DNA from: Streptomyces tsukubensis
Lineage (GTDB): Bacteria > Actinomycetota > Actinomycetes > Streptomycetales > Streptomycetaceae
NCBI RefSeq assembly: GCF_003932715.1
Contig: NZ_CP020700.1
Coordinates: 5,602,501 to 5,666,500, forward strand
Direction of reading: 5' to 3'
DNA length: 64,000 nucleotides
Below are positions 62,651-64,000 of this stretch, one piece after another; positions within the stretch are counted from its first letter, which is position 1, and the number at the start of each line of letters is the position of its first letter. A program made the position numbers and the translations under genes. The notes under the pieces were generated by a model. That model searched no databases and was not told the origin of the DNA. It saw only the letters and a program-made list of their open reading frames with translations.

Positions 62651-64000
62651 TGTCGTGCCGCCGGACCCGGCCGCGGCGGGCGGGGGGCGCGGCAGGAGGG
62701 GGCCGCGGCACGCGGCTCCCCGTAAATCACTGCTGAGCAAGCTCCAGCGGCCCGCGGGCAAGGCGATAGCCCTGGCCGCGATGCCGACCGCGGTGCTCGT
62801 GGGGATGGGGTTCACCCCCCGCCTCGCCCTCGCGGAGAGCAAGGACATACCGTTCGCCCCCGGCCCGTGTGTGACCCGGTCCGACGAGGCCCCGGCCGGG
62901 GAACCGCCCGCTCCGAAGCCGTCGGAGACCGCGAAGCCTCCCGAGCGGACGGAGCCGGCCGACCCGCCTCCGCCCTCCCGGCCCCCGGTCCCGCAGCCCG
63001 ATGCGTCCGAGGAAGCGGGGGAGTCCGGGGAGAACGACGAGGCGCCGGAGCGGGAGACTTCGGAGGAGCACGGGGAGCCGGGCGAACTGCCGTCCGCGCA
63101 GGAGGCGGCGGAGGGGCGGCGGCCCAAGGCCCGTGAGCCCGCTGCCCCGGCTGCCGCACCGGGCACCGTCGGGGCGAGCCCCGCCGCGAGCCGTGACCCA
63201 TGGGATCCGCTGGGTCTCGGCGACGCTCTCAAGGATCTCTTCGGCCTTCCCGACGGGAAGAAGCCGCCCACGACCGCACCGCCTACCGGCCCCCCGGGCA
63301 CCACCCCGCCCGCACCTCCCTCGACGGCCGAACCGCCGGGGAAGCCGGGTAAAGCAGGCAAGCCGGGCAAGCCGGGTGAGCCGGGGAACGGGCAGGGGAA
63401 GACCCCGCCGTCCACCGGTTCGGGAAAGCAGCCCGCGGCCCGGCCGGACGGCGGCGCCGCGGACCGTACGAAAGAGGCCGTCGCGGACGCGGCTGCCCGG
63501 GCCGGGGCCGAGGTGGCGGAGCTCGACGAGAGCGCCAAGGGCCTCGAACCCCGGAAGGACGAGGACATCCCCGAGGGCGCCAAACCGCGCATTCCGTGCG
63601 CCACCCCGGATCCGGAGGCGCTCGCCGCCGCGGAGGAGGAGCCGGGCATACCGGCGGTCCCCGACGATCCGTGGATCCTGAAGAGCTCGGCGCTCACCCT
63701 CAAGGGCCTCAAGTACCACGGCATCGTCGAGGTCCGCACCGGCGGCGGGGAGCTGAAGCCCGTCCTGAAGTTCACGGCGAAGGCCGTGGACATCAGGGAC
63801 CTCCACCAGCTCGCGGTCGGCCCGCTGGGGCGGACCATGCACGTCGAGGCGCGCAAGGGCTCCGTATCGACGATCACCGAAGGCCCGGTGACCATGTACA
63901 CGGAGGAGCTGAAGGGCAACCTCTTCGGCATCTTCCCGGTGACCTTCGGCCCCGGGACGCCCCCGCCGCTCGATGTGCCGTACGCCGTCTTCACCGATGT
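62640..64000 (+). CDS. Large membrane-anchored Pro-rich protein with collagen-like stretch (3' end outside window)
   Basis: The frame runs without a stop to the edge (at least 453 residues), so it is partial. The GTG at 62640 has GGAGG 4 bases upstream and lies inside the DUF6114 gene. Basic start (RRGPRHAAPRKSLLSKLQ), a membrane or signal helix (AIALAAMPTAVLVGMGF), then a long Pro/Glu/Ala-rich external part with a collagen-like G-K-P-G-K-A-G-K-P-G-K-P-G-E-P-G run near residue 240, followed by a more ordered domain (LKGLKYHGIVEVRTGGGELKP, in parts) with conserved-looking IPCATPDPEA. Third gene of the DUF6230-DUF6114 cassette. I do not recognise a known domain. Confidence 0.78.
   Translation, partial: MQGDVVPPDPAAAGGGRGRRGPRHAAPRKSLLSKLQRPAGKAIALAAMPTAVLVGMGFTPRLALAESKDIPFAPGPCVTRSDEAPAGEPPAPKPSETAKPPERTEPADPPPPSRPPVPQPDASEEAGESGENDEAPERETSEEHGEPGELPSAQEAAEGRRPKAREPAAPAAAPGTVGASPAASRDPWDPLGLGDALKDLFGLPDGKKPPTTAPPTGPPGTTPPAPPSTAEPPGKPGKAGKPGKPGEPGNGQGKTPPSTGSGKQPAARPDGGAADRTKEAVADAAARAGAEVAELDESAKGLEPRKDEDIPEGAKPRIPCATPDPEALAAAEEEPGIPAVPDDPWILKSSALTLKGLKYHGIVEVRTGGGELKPVLKFTAKAVDIRDLHQLAVGPLGRTMHVEARKGSVSTITEGPVTMYTEELKGNLFGIFPVTFGPGTPPPLDVPYAVFTD

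Overview
The window is a typical Streptomyces chromosome core segment: very high G+C, many GTG and TTG starts, few T-runs after hairpins, and genus-marker genes (the coiled-coil polarity proteins Scy and FilP, a CBM2-FN3-GH18 chitinase next to its own two-component system). From memory the gene order follows the S. coelicolor region that runs from the threonine operon to beyond isobutyryl-CoA mutase; I could not run a comparison. No rRNA, tRNA or CRISPR array was found, and the only clear mobile DNA is one IS5-type element.

Layout. 1-3.2 kb: hom (cut by the window edge), thrC and thrB, the threonine branch. 3.2-13.9 kb: rho behind a long gene-free leader, an LCP-family cell-wall ligase, rpmE, prfA, prmC, a TsaC/Sua5 protein, a low-molecular-weight phosphatase-like protein that lacks the nucleophilic cysteine, a divergent serine hydroxymethyltransferase-like protein, and a WecA-type sugar-phosphate transferase. 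14.2-22.2 kb: the F1Fo ATP synthase operon atpI-B-E-F-H-A-G-D-C, with a strong hairpin between atpD and atpC. 22.3-27.9 kb: a DUF2550 protein, chitinase ChiC with a direct-repeat promoter, and the ChiS/ChiR-type sensor and regulator. 27.9-37.4 kb: PduO-type cobalamin adenosyltransferase, TetR regulator, 3-hydroxyacyl-CoA dehydrogenase, STAS protein, a large AAA/STAND-like membrane-anchored protein, mismatch nuclease NucS, a luciferase-like monooxygenase and small conserved proteins. 37.4-46.4 kb: two paralogous ABC transporter gene pairs, then FilP and Scy. 46.5-49.4 kb: methylmalonyl-CoA epimerase, acetyl-CoA acetyltransferase, MeaB. 49.6-50.5 kb: the insertion sequence. 50.5-53.3 kb: a secreted PepSY protein divergent from an OmpR-type two-component system. 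53.3-57.7 kb: MarR regulators, three AIM24-like paralogs in one operon and two DUF3817 membrane proteins. 57.8-64.0 kb: isobutyryl-CoA mutase large subunit IcmA, a thioredoxin-TPR protein, and a DUF6230-DUF6114-membrane protein cassette that runs off the right edge.

How the genes fit together. A vitamin B12 and acyl-CoA theme recurs between 28 and 59 kb: adenosyltransferase (makes the cofactor), IcmA (uses it), MeaB (protects such mutases), methylmalonyl-CoA epimerase, thiolase and hydroxyacyl-CoA dehydrogenase. Together they would interconvert C4 and C3 acyl-CoA units, which in streptomycetes feed polyketide synthesis. The other coherent blocks are translation and termination, ATP synthesis, hyphal tip growth and chitin degradation.

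Least explained parts: the DUF6230/DUF6114/collagen-like cassette at the right end, the AIM24 trio, the substituted phosphatase and SHMT pair, and a set of genes with a -10-like hexamer only 6-8 bases before the start codon, which implies leaderless transcripts.
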